A stretch of 64,000 bases of DNA from Algibacter miyuki. Lineage in GTDB: Bacteria; Bacteroidota; Bacteroidia; Flavobacteriales; Flavobacteriaceae. Position 1 is the first letter of the stretch. Each line of letters begins with the position of its first letter. The notes under the pieces are model-generated. The model was not told the DNA's origin. It did not search any database and saw only the letters and a list, made by a program, of their open reading frames with translations. Below, piece by piece: positions 1-7,960 of this stretch. A program made the position numbers and the translations under genes. The stretch is taken from the NCBI RefSeq assembly GCF_030409805.1, contig NZ_JAUFQP010000010.1, forward strand, positions 687,001 through 751,000, in the 5' to 3' direction.

Positions 1-112
1 CGCGATGAAAAAGAAATGATCCGTTTTTGGAATTTTCAACAAATCTATTCCAAGCATCATAATAAACATGGGTATATTTTATGACTTTATAAGCAGAAAG
101 ATTTTCGTCCAT
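1..112 (-). CDS. FemAB/GNAT-like acyltransferase, N-terminal fragment
   Basis: The minus strand is open from an ATG at 112 to the window edge, giving 37 residues beginning MDENLSAYKVIKYTHVYY. The segment YYDAWNRFVENSKNGSFLFHR resembles the start of FemAB/GNAT-type proteins found in flavobacterial polysaccharide clusters, where a Trp-x-x-Phe ... NG-x-F-L-F pattern is common. The flippase gene 52 bp upstream on the same strand fits a surface-glycan locus. The gene continues outside the window, so the catalytic part cannot be seen. The family call is pattern recognition from a short fragment. Confidence 0.5.
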   Translation of the reverse strand, partial: MDENLSAYKVIKYTHVYYDAWNRFVENSKNGSFLFHR

Positions 113-164
113 ATTTAATTCACTACAAGTATTAATATATTAAAGATACAAATACTTATTCATT

Positions 165-1472
165 TTAAACTTCCAATTTTCGCTTATCGGCACCAAATAA
201 AGAAAGCGTTAACACCAATACCACAATAGAGAAATAAATGGTATAACTTACAAAATGAGCCATTACAGCGCCATTTACATCTTGATACAAATCAATATAA
301 TAAATACTGAACATGTACAAAGCAATAACAAGTCCGATTTCGGTTAAAAGGTAATGCCAAAACATTTTTTTAACTAAAAACTGAGACACCATAATTAAAG
401 AAAGTGCTCGCATAAAATCGCCTAATAATTGCCAGAAAAATAAACTTTCAACCGGACTAAATTCGTCAGAAAAAATAAGGCTAACAATTATAGATTTTGA
501 GAAATAAACACCCGATGCCGCTACAATAAAAACAGGAATTAATATTTTATAACAACACAAAACCGCTTTCCAAAAGACTCTAACATTATCAATTTTAGAT
601 AATCGAGGTAACACATAATAGCCCATTAACGCAGTGCCAAACATAAAATAGTACCTTGAAATTCTATTCATGGCTTCCCAAAACCCAGCTTCTTTATAGC
701 CTAAATTATCTATAATATACGACCGTATACTTAAGGCTACTAGTGGTAAAATAACTGCTGAAAACAACGACATTACCGAAAACGGCGCTATCTTTTTAAG
801 AAAATCAAATTTAATATTGTTCACTTTAACCAAACCAGATAAACTGCGTCTGTTTATAATACCTACTAGGGTAATTAAAAAAATGAGCGACTCTGAAATA
901 ACGACAGATATTAATGCGCCTTCAATACCTGTTTGATAAATTAAAATAAGTGCTATAAGCCCTGATAATATTTGACCTATACTATTTATTAAAAGCAATG
1001 TATTATACTTGGAAAACCCTTTCAATATGGCAAACGAGAACATGTTTATGGCATAAAACGGTAATGCTATGGCAAAAACTTCAATAACATAAGTGTAGTT
1101 ATTATAAATTGGAAAAATAAGATTATTTAAAGTCTCTGCATTTAAATAGCATAGAACTGAAATTAGTACGCAGGACAGATAACCGATATAAAAGGCCGTG
1201 GAAAGCAATTTACTAAGCTTACATAAATCGTCCCTAAACTCACCTATATATTTAACAAGAGTATTGTACATGCCTAAAACAGACATATGATGCAAGGCAC
1301 TTACAAAATTTTCTAAATTCCCAATTAAAGCAAAACCTACAGGTCCAATAAAGAGTGCTACAGCCTTAGAAATTAAAACCCCTATGGTAACCTTAATTAA
1401 TACAGAAATGCTTTTTACAGAAGCCAGTTTGCTTAAAACGTGATGTTTAATATTATGAATAGATGGCTTCAA
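165..1472 (-). CDS. O-antigen / polysaccharide flippase (MOP superfamily)
   Basis: The 435-residue product is hydrophobic throughout, with about 12 predicted membrane segments, typical in length for Wzx-type translocases that move lipid-linked sugar units across the inner membrane. The start KVTIGVLISKAVALFIGPVGFALIGNLENF is characteristic of O-antigen translocases. No ATG is available near the N-terminus: the frame starts at TTG (1472-1470), a stop lies seven codons further upstream, and the first internal ATG would delete two helices. I therefore accept TTG. The downstream FemAB-like gene on the same strand supports a role in LPS or capsule assembly. Substrate is unknown. Confidence 0.8.
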   Translation of the reverse strand: MKPSIHNIKHHVLSKLASVKSISVLIKVTIGVLISKAVALFIGPVGFALIGNLENFVSALHHMSVLGMYNTLVKYIGEFRDDLCKLSKLLSTAFYIGYLSCVLISVLCYLNAETLNNLIFPIYNNYTYVIEVFAIALPFYAINMFSFAILKGFSKYNTLLLINSIGQILSGLIALILIYQTGIEGALISVVISESLIFLITLVGIINRRSLSGLVKVNNIKFDFLKKIAPFSVMSLFSAVILPLVALSIRSYIIDNLGYKEAGFWEAMNRISRYYFMFGTALMGYYVLPRLSKIDNVRVFWKAVLCCYKILIPVFIVAASGVYFSKSIIVSLIFSDEFSPVESLFFWQLLGDFMRALSLIMVSQFLVKKMFWHYLLTEIGLVIALYMFSIYYIDLYQDVNGAVMAHFVSYTIYFSIVVLVLTLSLFGADKRKLEV

Positions 1473-1694
1473 AGAAGAATAAGTTTCTAGTGTTTATTTG
1501 TTTAATCAAAAGCAGCCATAAATATATAAAACTGAATTTAGTTGAAAAAACTTAATCTATCAAAGATACAAAACCGTTTCACTTTTGTTGCTTTTATATG
1601 ATGTGATCTAAAATTAATTTCACCTATTCATAATCAACCAATTAAACAAAACACAACGGATAAAAGCTGCTTTCAAAATTTAACTTTTAGGCAT

Positions 1695-1733
1695 AAAAAA
1701 AGAGAAGCCTATACCTATAGACTTCTCTTTTTT
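1695..1733 (-). terminator. Intrinsic terminator of typA
   Basis: Just past the typA stop, AGAGAAG (1701-1707) pairs with CTTCTCT (1722-1728). The stem continues after one mismatch with CTATA/TATAG around a tiny loop. Runs of A and T flank both sides, so it gives a U-tract in either direction. It stands between typA and the flippase gene on the same strand and should separate the two transcripts. Confidence 0.8.
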
Positions 1734-1755
1734 ATTTGATTAATTAGCGTGCTAA

Positions 1756-3555
1756 TTAAATCCCTTTATTTCTCTTACGGTCTGCTTCAGACAACCAAAT
1801 TTTACGTAAACGTAAGTGGTTTGGTGTTACCTCAACATACTCATCTTTTTGAATATATTCTAAAGCTTCTTCTAAAGAGAATTTAATTGCTGGTACAATT
1901 TTCGCTTTATCATCTGCTCCAGAAGAACGTACATTACTTTGTTTTTTAGCTTTTGTAATGTTGATATTCATATCATCCTGACGTGAATTTTCTCCAATTA
2001 CTTGACCTTCATAAATATTTTCACCTGGCTCTACGAAAAACTTACCTCTATCTTGTAATTTATCAATAGAATAAGGAATTGCAGTTCCGTTTTCCATAGA
2101 TACTAAAGATCCTGAAATACGTCCTGGAATAGCTCCTTTAACAGGTTGGTATTCTTTAAAACGGTGCGCCATAATAGCCTCACCTGCAGTTGCTGTTAAT
2201 AATTGGTTACGTAAACCAATAATACCACGAGAAGGAATCATGAATTCACAAATCATACGGTCGCCTTTAGCTTCCATAGATAACATTTCACCTTTACGTA
2301 AAGTTACAAACTCTACCGCTCTACCTGAAACTGTTTCAGGAAGGTCAATAGTTAATTCTTCAATTGGCTCACATTTAACACCATCAATTTCCTTGATAAT
2401 TACTTGTGGTTGTCCAATTTGAAGCTCGTAACCTTCACGACGCATAGTTTCGATTAAAACCGATAAGTGTAATACACCACGACCAAAAACCATGAATTTA
2501 TCTGCACTACCAGTTTCACCTAGTTTAAGTGCTAAATTTTTCTCTAATTCTTTTTCTAAACGATCTTTGATATGACGAGATGTTACATACTTTCCATCTT
2601 TTCCGAAGAAAGGAGAATCGTTAATTGTAAATAACATACTCATTGTAGGCTCATCGATAGCGATAGATTTTAATCCTTCAGGATTTTCTAAATCAGAAAC
2701 AGTATCTCCAATTTCAAAACCTTCTACACCAACAAGCGCACAAATATCACCAGTTTGAACGCTCTCTACACGTTTACGTCCTAAACCTTCGAATATAAAT
2801 ACTTCTTTAATTTTACTTTTAGTTACCGTACCATCTCGTTTTACTAAAGCGATTTGTTGGCCTTCTACAATGTTTCCTCTTTGTACTCTACCAATCGCGA
2901 TACGACCTGTAAAAGAAGAGAAATCTAAAGATGTAATTAACATTTGAGTTGTTCCTTCTGGAAATACCGGAGTTGGAACGTGCTCTACAACCATATCTAA
3001 TAATGGTTCAATGTTAGTTGTTTCGTTTCTCCAATCATCACTCATCCAGTTATTTTTAGCTGAACCGTAAACTGTTGGAAAATCTAGTTGCCACTCTTCG
3101 GCACCTAATTCAAACATTAAATCGAAAACTTTTTCATGTACTTCATCAGGCGTACAGTTTTCTTTATCAACTTTGTTTATAACCACACATGGCTTTAAAC
3201 CTAAATCAATTGCTTTTTGCAATACAAAACGTGTTTGTGGCATTGGCCCTTCAAAAGCATCTACCAACAAAACAACACCATCCGCCATATTTAATACACG
3301 CTCTACTTCACCTCCGAAATCGGCGTGACCAGGTGTATCAATAATGTTTATTTTAGTGTCTTTATAAACAACTGATACGTTTTTAGAAGTAATTGTAATA
3401 CCTCGTTCACGTTCTAAATCGTTATTATCAAGAATTAGATCACCTGTATTTTCGTTTTCACGAAATAACTGACAGTGATACATGATTTTATCAACCAACG
3501 TCGTTTTACCGTGGTCAACGTGTGCAATAATTGCAATATTTTTAATATTAGCCAT
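1756..3555 (-). CDS. typA: Ribosome-binding GTPase TypA/BipA
   Basis: This 599-residue protein is a full-length TypA/BipA, a translational GTPase of the EF-G family that binds the 70S ribosome and helps large-subunit assembly, especially under stress or cold. The G motifs are intact: AHVDHGKT (11-18), RERGITI (49-55), DTPGH (73-77) and NKVD (127-130). The C-terminal half carries the TypA-specific region (IPSRGIIGLRNQLLTATAG, GENSRQDDMNINITKAKK). It stands alone between its own promoter and a terminator. A TAnnTTTG box and a short palindrome precede it. Confidence 0.98.
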   Translation of the reverse strand: MANIKNIAIIAHVDHGKTTLVDKIMYHCQLFRENENTGDLILDNNDLERERGITITSKNVSVVYKDTKINIIDTPGHADFGGEVERVLNMADGVVLLVDAFEGPMPQTRFVLQKAIDLGLKPCVVINKVDKENCTPDEVHEKVFDLMFELGAEEWQLDFPTVYGSAKNNWMSDDWRNETTNIEPLLDMVVEHVPTPVFPEGTTQMLITSLDFSSFTGRIAIGRVQRGNIVEGQQIALVKRDGTVTKSKIKEVFIFEGLGRKRVESVQTGDICALVGVEGFEIGDTVSDLENPEGLKSIAIDEPTMSMLFTINDSPFFGKDGKYVTSRHIKDRLEKELEKNLALKLGETGSADKFMVFGRGVLHLSVLIETMRREGYELQIGQPQVIIKEIDGVKCEPIEELTIDLPETVSGRAVEFVTLRKGEMLSMEAKGDRMICEFMIPSRGIIGLRNQLLTATAGEAIMAHRFKEYQPVKGAIPGRISGSLVSMENGTAIPYSIDKLQDRGKFFVEPGENIYEGQVIGENSRQDDMNINITKAKKQSNVRSSGADDKAKIVPAIKFSLEEALEYIQKDEYVEVTPNHLRLRKIWLSEADRKRNKGI

Positions 3556-3562
3556 AATTCGT

Positions 3563-3587
3563 GCCTTAATTTAAGGCTGCAAAGGTA
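3563..3587 (-). promoter_or_regulatory. typA promoter -7 box with adjacent palindrome
   Basis: On the minus strand TACCTTTG (3587-3580) matches the Bacteroidota -7 consensus TAnnTTTG exactly, 25 nt before the typA ATG. No convincing -33 TTTG was found. The perfect odd palindrome GCCTTAA-T-TTAAGGC (3563-3577) lies directly downstream, about where transcription should start, so it could be an operator or a 5' hairpin. Confidence 0.6.
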
Positions 3588-3711
3588 CGTGTTATTTTGA
3601 TACATAGTTAAAAATTTGTTATAATTAAAATTGAATATAATTTCCCGCCCTTCTTTTCGTTAACTTTACAGTAATCTCTCACAAATATAACATCACAAAA
3701 AACGTATTGCT

Positions 3712-4071
3712 ATGACGCCATTAAATAAAATAACAAAAACGACTCCATACCTTTATTTCATTGTAATTACCGCTTATTGGTTTACAGAAATTAATAGAAC
3801 AGAAGGCCTCTCAGCCTACCCTATTTTATTATTTGCAATTCCTTTTTTATGGCAAATAATAAAGCCAAATAAAACATTAAATTTTTCGCTTGGTATTACT
3901 TTTGTGTGCCTTTCTTCTTATTTAATCATCGGTTATTTATCTAAAGTAGTCTACTTTAACCCTTTAATATTTTCAGCTAATAACACCACATTTTTCTCAC
4001 TTTTATTCGTAATCACGAATTTTTTTATGGCTATGTGGATTATTAAAAACAGTATGAGAAACACACTTTAA
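3712..4071 (+). CDS. Small four-helix membrane protein, unknown function
   Basis: The product has 119 residues and about four hydrophobic segments (roughly 13-25, 35-48, 57-75 and 93-112) joined by short polar loops, so it is an inner-membrane protein. I recognise no family or motif. It has an ATG start and is transcribed toward kdsA, from which it is separated by a 16-bp inverted repeat, so co-transcription is uncertain. Composition matches its neighbours and nothing suggests recent transfer. It may be a lineage-specific flavobacterial protein. Confidence 0.6.
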   Translation: MTPLNKITKTTPYLYFIVITAYWFTEINRTEGLSAYPILLFAIPFLWQIIKPNKTLNFSLGITFVCLSSYLIIGYLSKVVYFNPLIFSANNTTFFSLLFVITNFFMAMWIIKNSMRNTL

Positions 4072-4109
4072 TCTCGAAAAAAATCAAGATTTCAATAATA
4101 AAAAGATAT

Positions 4110-4159
4110 AATTGGCCGCTATCTAAAGTCTTAAAAAAGGCAATAGATAGCGGCCAATT
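4110..4159. repeat. Perfect 16-bp inverted repeat (long hairpin)
   Basis: AATTGGCCGCTATCTA (4110-4125) is repeated exactly in inverse orientation at 4144-4159, with an 18-nt A-rich loop. It lies between the 3712-4071 gene and the kdsA promoter. The descending arm is followed by GTTATTAAAAACC rather than a T-run, so it is not a classical terminator. The arms are richer in GC than the surroundings. Confidence 0.85.
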
Positions 4160-4187
4160 TAGTTATTAAAAACCACTATAATTTGAT

Positions 4188-4195
4188 TATCTTTG
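4188..4195 (+). promoter_or_regulatory. Promoter -7 box of kdsA
   Basis: TATCTTTG matches TAnnTTTG and lies 19 nt before the kdsA ATG. No good -33 TTTG stands at the usual distance. The 16-bp inverted repeat ends 28 nt upstream. Confidence 0.6.
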
Positions 4196-4214
4196 CAGCT
4201 TAAATTTCAAGTCG

Positions 4215-5033
4215 ATGACACTTCAAGATATTCCAAAAATAAAACACACCAATTCAAATAATTTCTTTCTGCTTTGCGGTCCATGTGCGATCGAAGGAGA
4301 AGATATGGCCATGCGCATTGCCGAAAAGGTTATTTCTATCACCAATAAATTAGAAATTCCCTATGTATTTAAAGGCAGTTTTAAGAAAGCAAACCGTAGT
4401 CGGATTGACAGTTTTACGGGTATTGGAGATGAAAAAGCTTTAGAAATTTTAGCCAAAGTATCCGAAAAATTTGATGTACCAACCGTAACCGATATTCACG
4501 AAATATCCGACGCAGCACTTGCTGCGCAGTATGTAGATGTACTTCAAATTCCAGCTTTTTTAGTACGCCAAACCGATTTAGTGGTGGCTGCCGCGAAAAC
4601 AGGTAAAGTGGTGAATCTTAAAAAAGGACAATTTATGAGTCCTGAGGCTATGAAACATGCCGTACAAAAAGTTAAAGATGCAGGCAGCGATAAAGCATGG
4701 ATTACCGATCGTGGCACTATGTTTGGCTACCAAGATATGATTGTCGATTTTCGCGGTATTCCTACCATGCGCCAATTTGCACCAACTGTTTTAGACGTTA
4801 CCCATTCCTTACAACAACCCAACCAAAGTGCTGGTGTTACTGGCGGACGTCCAGATATGATAGAAACCATTGCCCGCGCCGGAATTGTAAATAACGTAGA
4901 CGGTTTGTTTATTGAAACACATTTCGATCCTGCAAATGCCAAAAGCGACGGGGCTAATATGTTACACCTCGATAATTTAGAAAACCTACTAAGCAACTTG
5001 GTTAAAATTAGAAAAACCATACAATCGCTATAA
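4215..5033 (+). CDS. kdsA: 3-deoxy-8-phosphooctulonate synthase (KDO-8-P synthase)
   Basis: The enzyme condenses phosphoenolpyruvate with D-arabinose 5-phosphate to make KDO-8-phosphate, the precursor of the inner-core sugar of lipid A-linked LPS. At 272 residues it is full length. The N-terminal CGPCAIE (21-27) has a Cys where metal-independent enzymes have Asn, so this is probably the metal-dependent class. FKGSFKKANRS, VTDIHE, QIPAFLVRQTDL and GGRPDMIETIARAG are further family signatures. The next gene, for a secreted outer-membrane-type protein, follows after 21 bp and is probably co-transcribed. Confidence 0.97.
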   Translation: MTLQDIPKIKHTNSNNFFLLCGPCAIEGEDMAMRIAEKVISITNKLEIPYVFKGSFKKANRSRIDSFTGIGDEKALEILAKVSEKFDVPTVTDIHEISDAALAAQYVDVLQIPAFLVRQTDLVVAAAKTGKVVNLKKGQFMSPEAMKHAVQKVKDAGSDKAWITDRGTMFGYQDMIVDFRGIPTMRQFAPTVLDVTHSLQQPNQSAGVTGGRPDMIETIARAGIVNNVDGLFIETHFDPANAKSDGANMLHLDNLENLLSNLVKIRKTIQSL

Positions 5034-5054
5034 TTAGTACCTCAAATTACAGTA

Positions 5055-5933
5055 ATGAAAACATCCCTAAAAAACCTTGTACTTGCATTAAGTATAGTCG
5101 CTTCTAGTGCCTACGCTCAAGATATAAACCCCTTAAAATACACAGCTACCAATAAAGGTAAAATTTTTGTAAGTTGGGGTGGTAATCGCGAAACCTTTAG
5201 CAAATCAGACATTCATTTCGAAGGCGAAAATTACGATTTCACCATAAAAGATGCCACTGCAAAAGACAAACCCAAAGGTTGGCACATCGATTACATCAAC
5301 CCTACTCGAATGACCATTCCGCAAACCAATTTCAAACTTGGGTATTTTATATCCGAACACTACACCATTTCATTTGGTTTAGACCACATGAAGTACGTTA
5401 TGGAACGCGAACAAACAAGAGTATTAGACGGCTACATAGACTTACCTGTAAAAGGCTATATCGATTCTCCAATCGAAGGCGAAGGTTATCAGTTTAACGG
5501 CACATACAACAACGAGCCCACCTATTTATCAGCCGATTTTCTAAGTTTTGAACACACCGACGGGCTTAATTACATACACGCCGAAATAGCGCGTGTAGAC
5601 GATATTTCATCATTTTTAGGCCTACCAAACACCGATAAATTTCAAATTAACCTTTCCGAAGGTGTTAGCGCGGGTGTATTATTTCCAAAAACGAATAGCA
5701 CATTACTTTTAATGGATCGCAACGACGATTTCCACATTGCAGGTTATGGCGTTTCCGCACGAGCAGGAATCAACTTCACATTTTTCAAGTACTTTTTCAT
5801 GCAACTCGATTTAAAAGGCGGTTACATCAACATGCCCGACATACGCACCACACCAAACCCTGTAGACCGCGCCTCACAACATTTCACCTATTTACAACGC
5901 GTTATTGCTTTTGGAGGTATTTTCCGAATATAA
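5055..5933 (+). CDS. Secreted, probably outer-membrane beta-barrel protein
   Basis: A Sec signal peptide is clear: a positive N-terminus (MKTSLKN), a hydrophobic core and cleavage after AYA near residue 21. The 292-residue product then alternates aromatic and polar residues in beta-strand style (FKLGYFISEHYTISFGLDHM, VSARAGINFTFFKYFFMQLD) and ends in ...FGGIFRI with a terminal hydrophobic strand, as outer-membrane barrels do. I do not recognise a named family. The 21-bp spacing behind kdsA suggests one operon and a possible link to the outer membrane. Confidence 0.65.
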   Translation: MKTSLKNLVLALSIVASSAYAQDINPLKYTATNKGKIFVSWGGNRETFSKSDIHFEGENYDFTIKDATAKDKPKGWHIDYINPTRMTIPQTNFKLGYFISEHYTISFGLDHMKYVMEREQTRVLDGYIDLPVKGYIDSPIEGEGYQFNGTYNNEPTYLSADFLSFEHTDGLNYIHAEIARVDDISSFLGLPNTDKFQINLSEGVSAGVLFPKTNSTLLLMDRNDDFHIAGYGVSARAGINFTFFKYFFMQLDLKGGYINMPDIRTTPNPVDRASQHFTYLQRVIAFGGIFRI

Positions 5934-5949
5934 CTTCGTTTTATAATTA

Positions 5950-6110
5950 GGGCGGGTTTTTAAAAAAAATAAAAACCGGGCTATCCGCTATATCTTTTTG
6001 CAAGAATCACGCATTAATAAACACATTTCAAAGTCCAGAAACTATGGTAAAAAACGATACTTTCTGGATTTTTTATTTTGCAAAAAGGATGCCGCTGCTA
6101 TCCCTCCCGC
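5950..6110 (-). repeat. Dispersed element copy A (minus orientation)
   Basis: This is a member of the family also found at 13426, 28452, 57693 and (fragment) 35734. Read on the minus strand it begins GCGGGAGGGATAGCAGCGG, contains GATATAGCGG and AGCCCGG, and ends at AACCCGCCC. The terminal GCGTTA of the other copies is degenerate here. Its interior has a separate hairpin, TCCAGAAA (6034-6041) with TTTCTGGA (6061-6068). At the far end CGGGTTTTTA/AAAAACCGG makes another stem that could terminate transcription. It lies between two convergent genes. Confidence 0.75.
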
Positions 6111-6198
6111 GCAGAGCCGCCGAGATCACTTCACAAAACCAGCAAAAAGAACACGTTGCAAAATTCACGACTCCCCTATTACCGAAGTAAAACCGCTA

Positions 6199-6579
6199 CT
6201 ACCCAATAAACCAAGCCCGTTTACTTTCGCTCAGCACCTTAGAAGCCTCAAGTAATAATGCAACAAAATTATCATACTCTAAATCTTCTAAATTTTTCAG
6301 TTGCACCGATCGTACTTGCTTTCTTTTATTATCATTTTTCAGTATCGGAAACTTTTTTTCGAGAAGTACACCTTGCACAAAAGCCACATCCACATAATTG
6401 GTTCCTTTCAAAATATTTAGATAAATCATTGGTTTGTTATGGCAATTATAAAATGGGATTTTATAGCTATACCGTTCGGTAACCTCTGGTAGAGTTTTCA
6501 AAATAATACTACGCACAAAAAGCATAATTGACTGATAGGGTTCTTTCTGATTCAAAAAATAAGTATCTACCGGATTCAT
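6199..6579 (-). CDS. DUF1801 (YdhG-like) domain protein
   Basis: The 126-residue product fits the small DUF1801 family: MNPVDTYFLNQKEPYQSIMLFVRSIILKTLPEVTERYSYKIPFY has the helical start followed by the conserved E-x-x-x-Y-x-x-P-x-F motif, and the middle (KPMIYLNILKGTNYVDVAFVQG) matches the family core strand. Some members act as iron chaperones, but most have no assigned role and I assign none. The open frame extends two codons further to a TTG, but the ATG at 6579 is the better start. It is convergent with the upstream gene, with repeat copy A between them. Confidence 0.8.
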   Translation of the reverse strand: MNPVDTYFLNQKEPYQSIMLFVRSIILKTLPEVTERYSYKIPFYNCHNKPMIYLNILKGTNYVDVAFVQGVLLEKKFPILKNDNKRKQVRSVQLKNLEDLEYDNFVALLLEASKVLSESKRAWFIG

Positions 6580-6643
6580 AACCAATCAATTTAATTTCAA
6601 ACATAATAAAAATTTATACTTCAAAATCAAAAAACATTTATTT

Positions 6644-6660
6644 ACTTTGCAATTCAAAGT
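6644..6660 (+). promoter_or_regulatory. Dyad operator 1 (ACTTTG-N5-CAAAGT)
   Basis: ACTTTGCAATTCAAAGT has perfect 6-bp arms and a 5-bp spacer and ends 8 bp before the ATG of the 6669 gene. The same dyad with the same spacing and the same following ACTTTA occurs at 7927. It is the likely binding site of the winged-helix regulator encoded between the two sites. Confidence 0.65.
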
Positions 6661-6668
6661 ACTTTATT

Positions 6669-7277
6669 ATGGAGTCGGAAGATTATTTAAAAGACATTTC
6701 AGAAATTAAAAACCTGATGAATAAATCGTCTCGGTTTATTTCTCTCAGTGGATTATCTGGTATTTTAGCGGGCACTTATGCGCTTATTGGTGCTGCAGTC
6801 GCTTATTGGTTAGTAACAGCACACAGTTACGGCACCTTAATGTTGGATGGTTATATCTTTAGACTTGTTATGCTCGATTTAGCACTTGTTGCTTTATTTA
6901 GCGCTGTTACAGGCTACTTTCTTTCGGCTCGAAAAGCAAAAAAAAGCAATACTAAAATGTGGGATGCCACATCTAAGCGCTTAGTTATTAATTTTTTAAT
7001 TCCTTTAGTTGCTGGTGGTTTATACATTTTAATTATTTTAAGCAATGGTAAATACGGCCAAACCGGTGGTTTAATGCTTATATTTTATGGCTTAGCTTTG
7101 GTGAATGCTTCCAAATACAGTATTGGAGATATTCGGTATTTAGGCTATATAGAAATTGTTCTAGGTTTAATTGCAACACTACTACCCGGTTATGGGTTTT
7201 GGTTATGGGTATTAGGCTTCGGCATAATGCACATTATATACGGCAGTATTATGCACTTTAAATACGATGTAAAATGA
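6669..7277 (+). CDS. Integral membrane protein, unknown function
   Basis: The 202-residue product has a short polar N-terminus (MESEDYLKDISEIKNLMNKSSR) and about six transmembrane segments, with a basic loop SARKAKKSNTK in the middle. I know similar proteins only as conserved flavobacterial membrane proteins that sit beside a winged-helix regulator. The gene overlaps the next by 4 bp (ATGA), implying translational coupling, and begins 8 bp after a dyad that the regulator two genes on probably binds. No catalytic motif is visible. Confidence 0.7.
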   Translation: MESEDYLKDISEIKNLMNKSSRFISLSGLSGILAGTYALIGAAVAYWLVTAHSYGTLMLDGYIFRLVMLDLALVALFSAVTGYFLSARKAKKSNTKMWDATSKRLVINFLIPLVAGGLYILIILSNGKYGQTGGLMLIFYGLALVNASKYSIGDIRYLGYIEIVLGLIATLLPGYGFWLWVLGFGIMHIIYGSIMHFKYDVK

Positions 7278-7609
7278 ACAAAGCACTCAAAATCGCCATA
7301 TTTTCTGCACTCATTATTTATGGACTAGGCATTACATTCTTATATTATTCCAATGAAAAATATGAGCAAGAAGTTGCATTTTACGACGTAAACAAAAATG
7401 GTATTATAGATAACGACGAAGTTAATCAAAACTCGAAAGCCATTGTAGACAAAGGATCTAAACGCAAAACAACACAACAAGGCGCTGTAATTCTTATACC
7501 CTTTTCGCTATTTCTTGGAGGCATTACGTTTGCTGTAATGTTTCTTTTAGGCAAAATTAAAACGATTAATGACAACGAAATAATAAAATCTAAAAGCAAG
7601 CGAGTTTAG
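7274..7609 (+). CDS. Membrane protein with one EF-hand-like loop
   Basis: The 111-residue product has a hydrophobic segment at each end (about residues 5-25 and 72-94) and a soluble middle. In the middle, DVNKNGIIDNDE follows the 12-residue EF-hand pattern (acidic or polar ligands at 1, 3, 5 and 9, Gly at 6, Ile at 8, Glu at 12), so calcium binding is plausible, though single loops usually need a partner. It overlaps the preceding gene by 4 bp and ends 4 bp before the regulator gene, so all three form one operon. The function is unknown. Confidence 0.65.
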   Translation: MNKALKIAIFSALIIYGLGITFLYYSNEKYEQEVAFYDVNKNGIIDNDEVNQNSKAIVDKGSKRKTTQQGAVILIPFSLFLGGITFAVMFLLGKIKTINDNEIIKSKSKRV

Positions 7610-7613
7610 ATCG

Positions 7614-7907
7614 ATGAGCATAATAACCAACATAAATAAAGCGTTCGACCACCGCATTAGATTAGGCATTATGTCTATTTTAATGGTGAACGAATACGCC
7701 GATTTTAATATGCTCAAAGAGCTTTTAGGTGCTACCGATGGTAATATTGCAAGCCATGCCAAAGCGTTAGAAAAAGTTCTATATATTAAGGTTGAAAAAC
7801 AATTTATTGGTCGTAAACCAAACACCCGCTACTCAACCACTGACCTAGGTCGTGCCGAATTTAAAAAACACATTAGCGCACTAGAAAAATTAATAAATAA
7901 ACAATAA
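7614..7907 (+). CDS. Winged-helix transcriptional regulator
   Basis: The 97-residue protein is a bare winged-helix domain of the MarR/ArsR-like type (PF13601 style). A first helix (ITNINKAFDHRIRLGIMSILMVN) is followed by a helix-turn-helix (DFNMLKELLGATDGNIASHAKALEKV) and a wing (YIKVEKQFIGRKPNTRYSTTDLGRAEF). The ATDGNIASHAKALE segment is the recognition helix. It is the third gene of the 6669 operon. The two identical 17-bp dyads before 6669 and 7961 flank its transcription unit, so it probably controls both its own operon and the next. No metal or ligand site is apparent. Confidence 0.85.
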   Translation: MSIITNINKAFDHRIRLGIMSILMVNEYADFNMLKELLGATDGNIASHAKALEKVLYIKVEKQFIGRKPNTRYSTTDLGRAEFKKHISALEKLINKQ

Positions 7908-7926
7908 ACCTTTTTTTTACTATCAC

Positions 7927-7943
7927 ACTTTGAAATTCAAAGT
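7927..7943 (+). promoter_or_regulatory. Dyad operator 2 (ACTTTG-N5-CAAAGT)
   Basis: ACTTTGAAATTCAAAGT repeats the site at 6644 with identical arms and 5-bp spacer, again followed by ACTTTA, 17 bp before the ATG at 7961. It lies just after the regulator gene, as expected for a local two-site regulon. Confidence 0.65.
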
Positions 7944-7960
7944 ACTTTAAATTAATCATT

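Noticed and set aside
5998..6255. An 85-codon plus-strand open frame
   Set aside because: It lies largely inside repeat copy A and the 3' end of the DUF1801 gene, has odd composition and no recognisable protein features.
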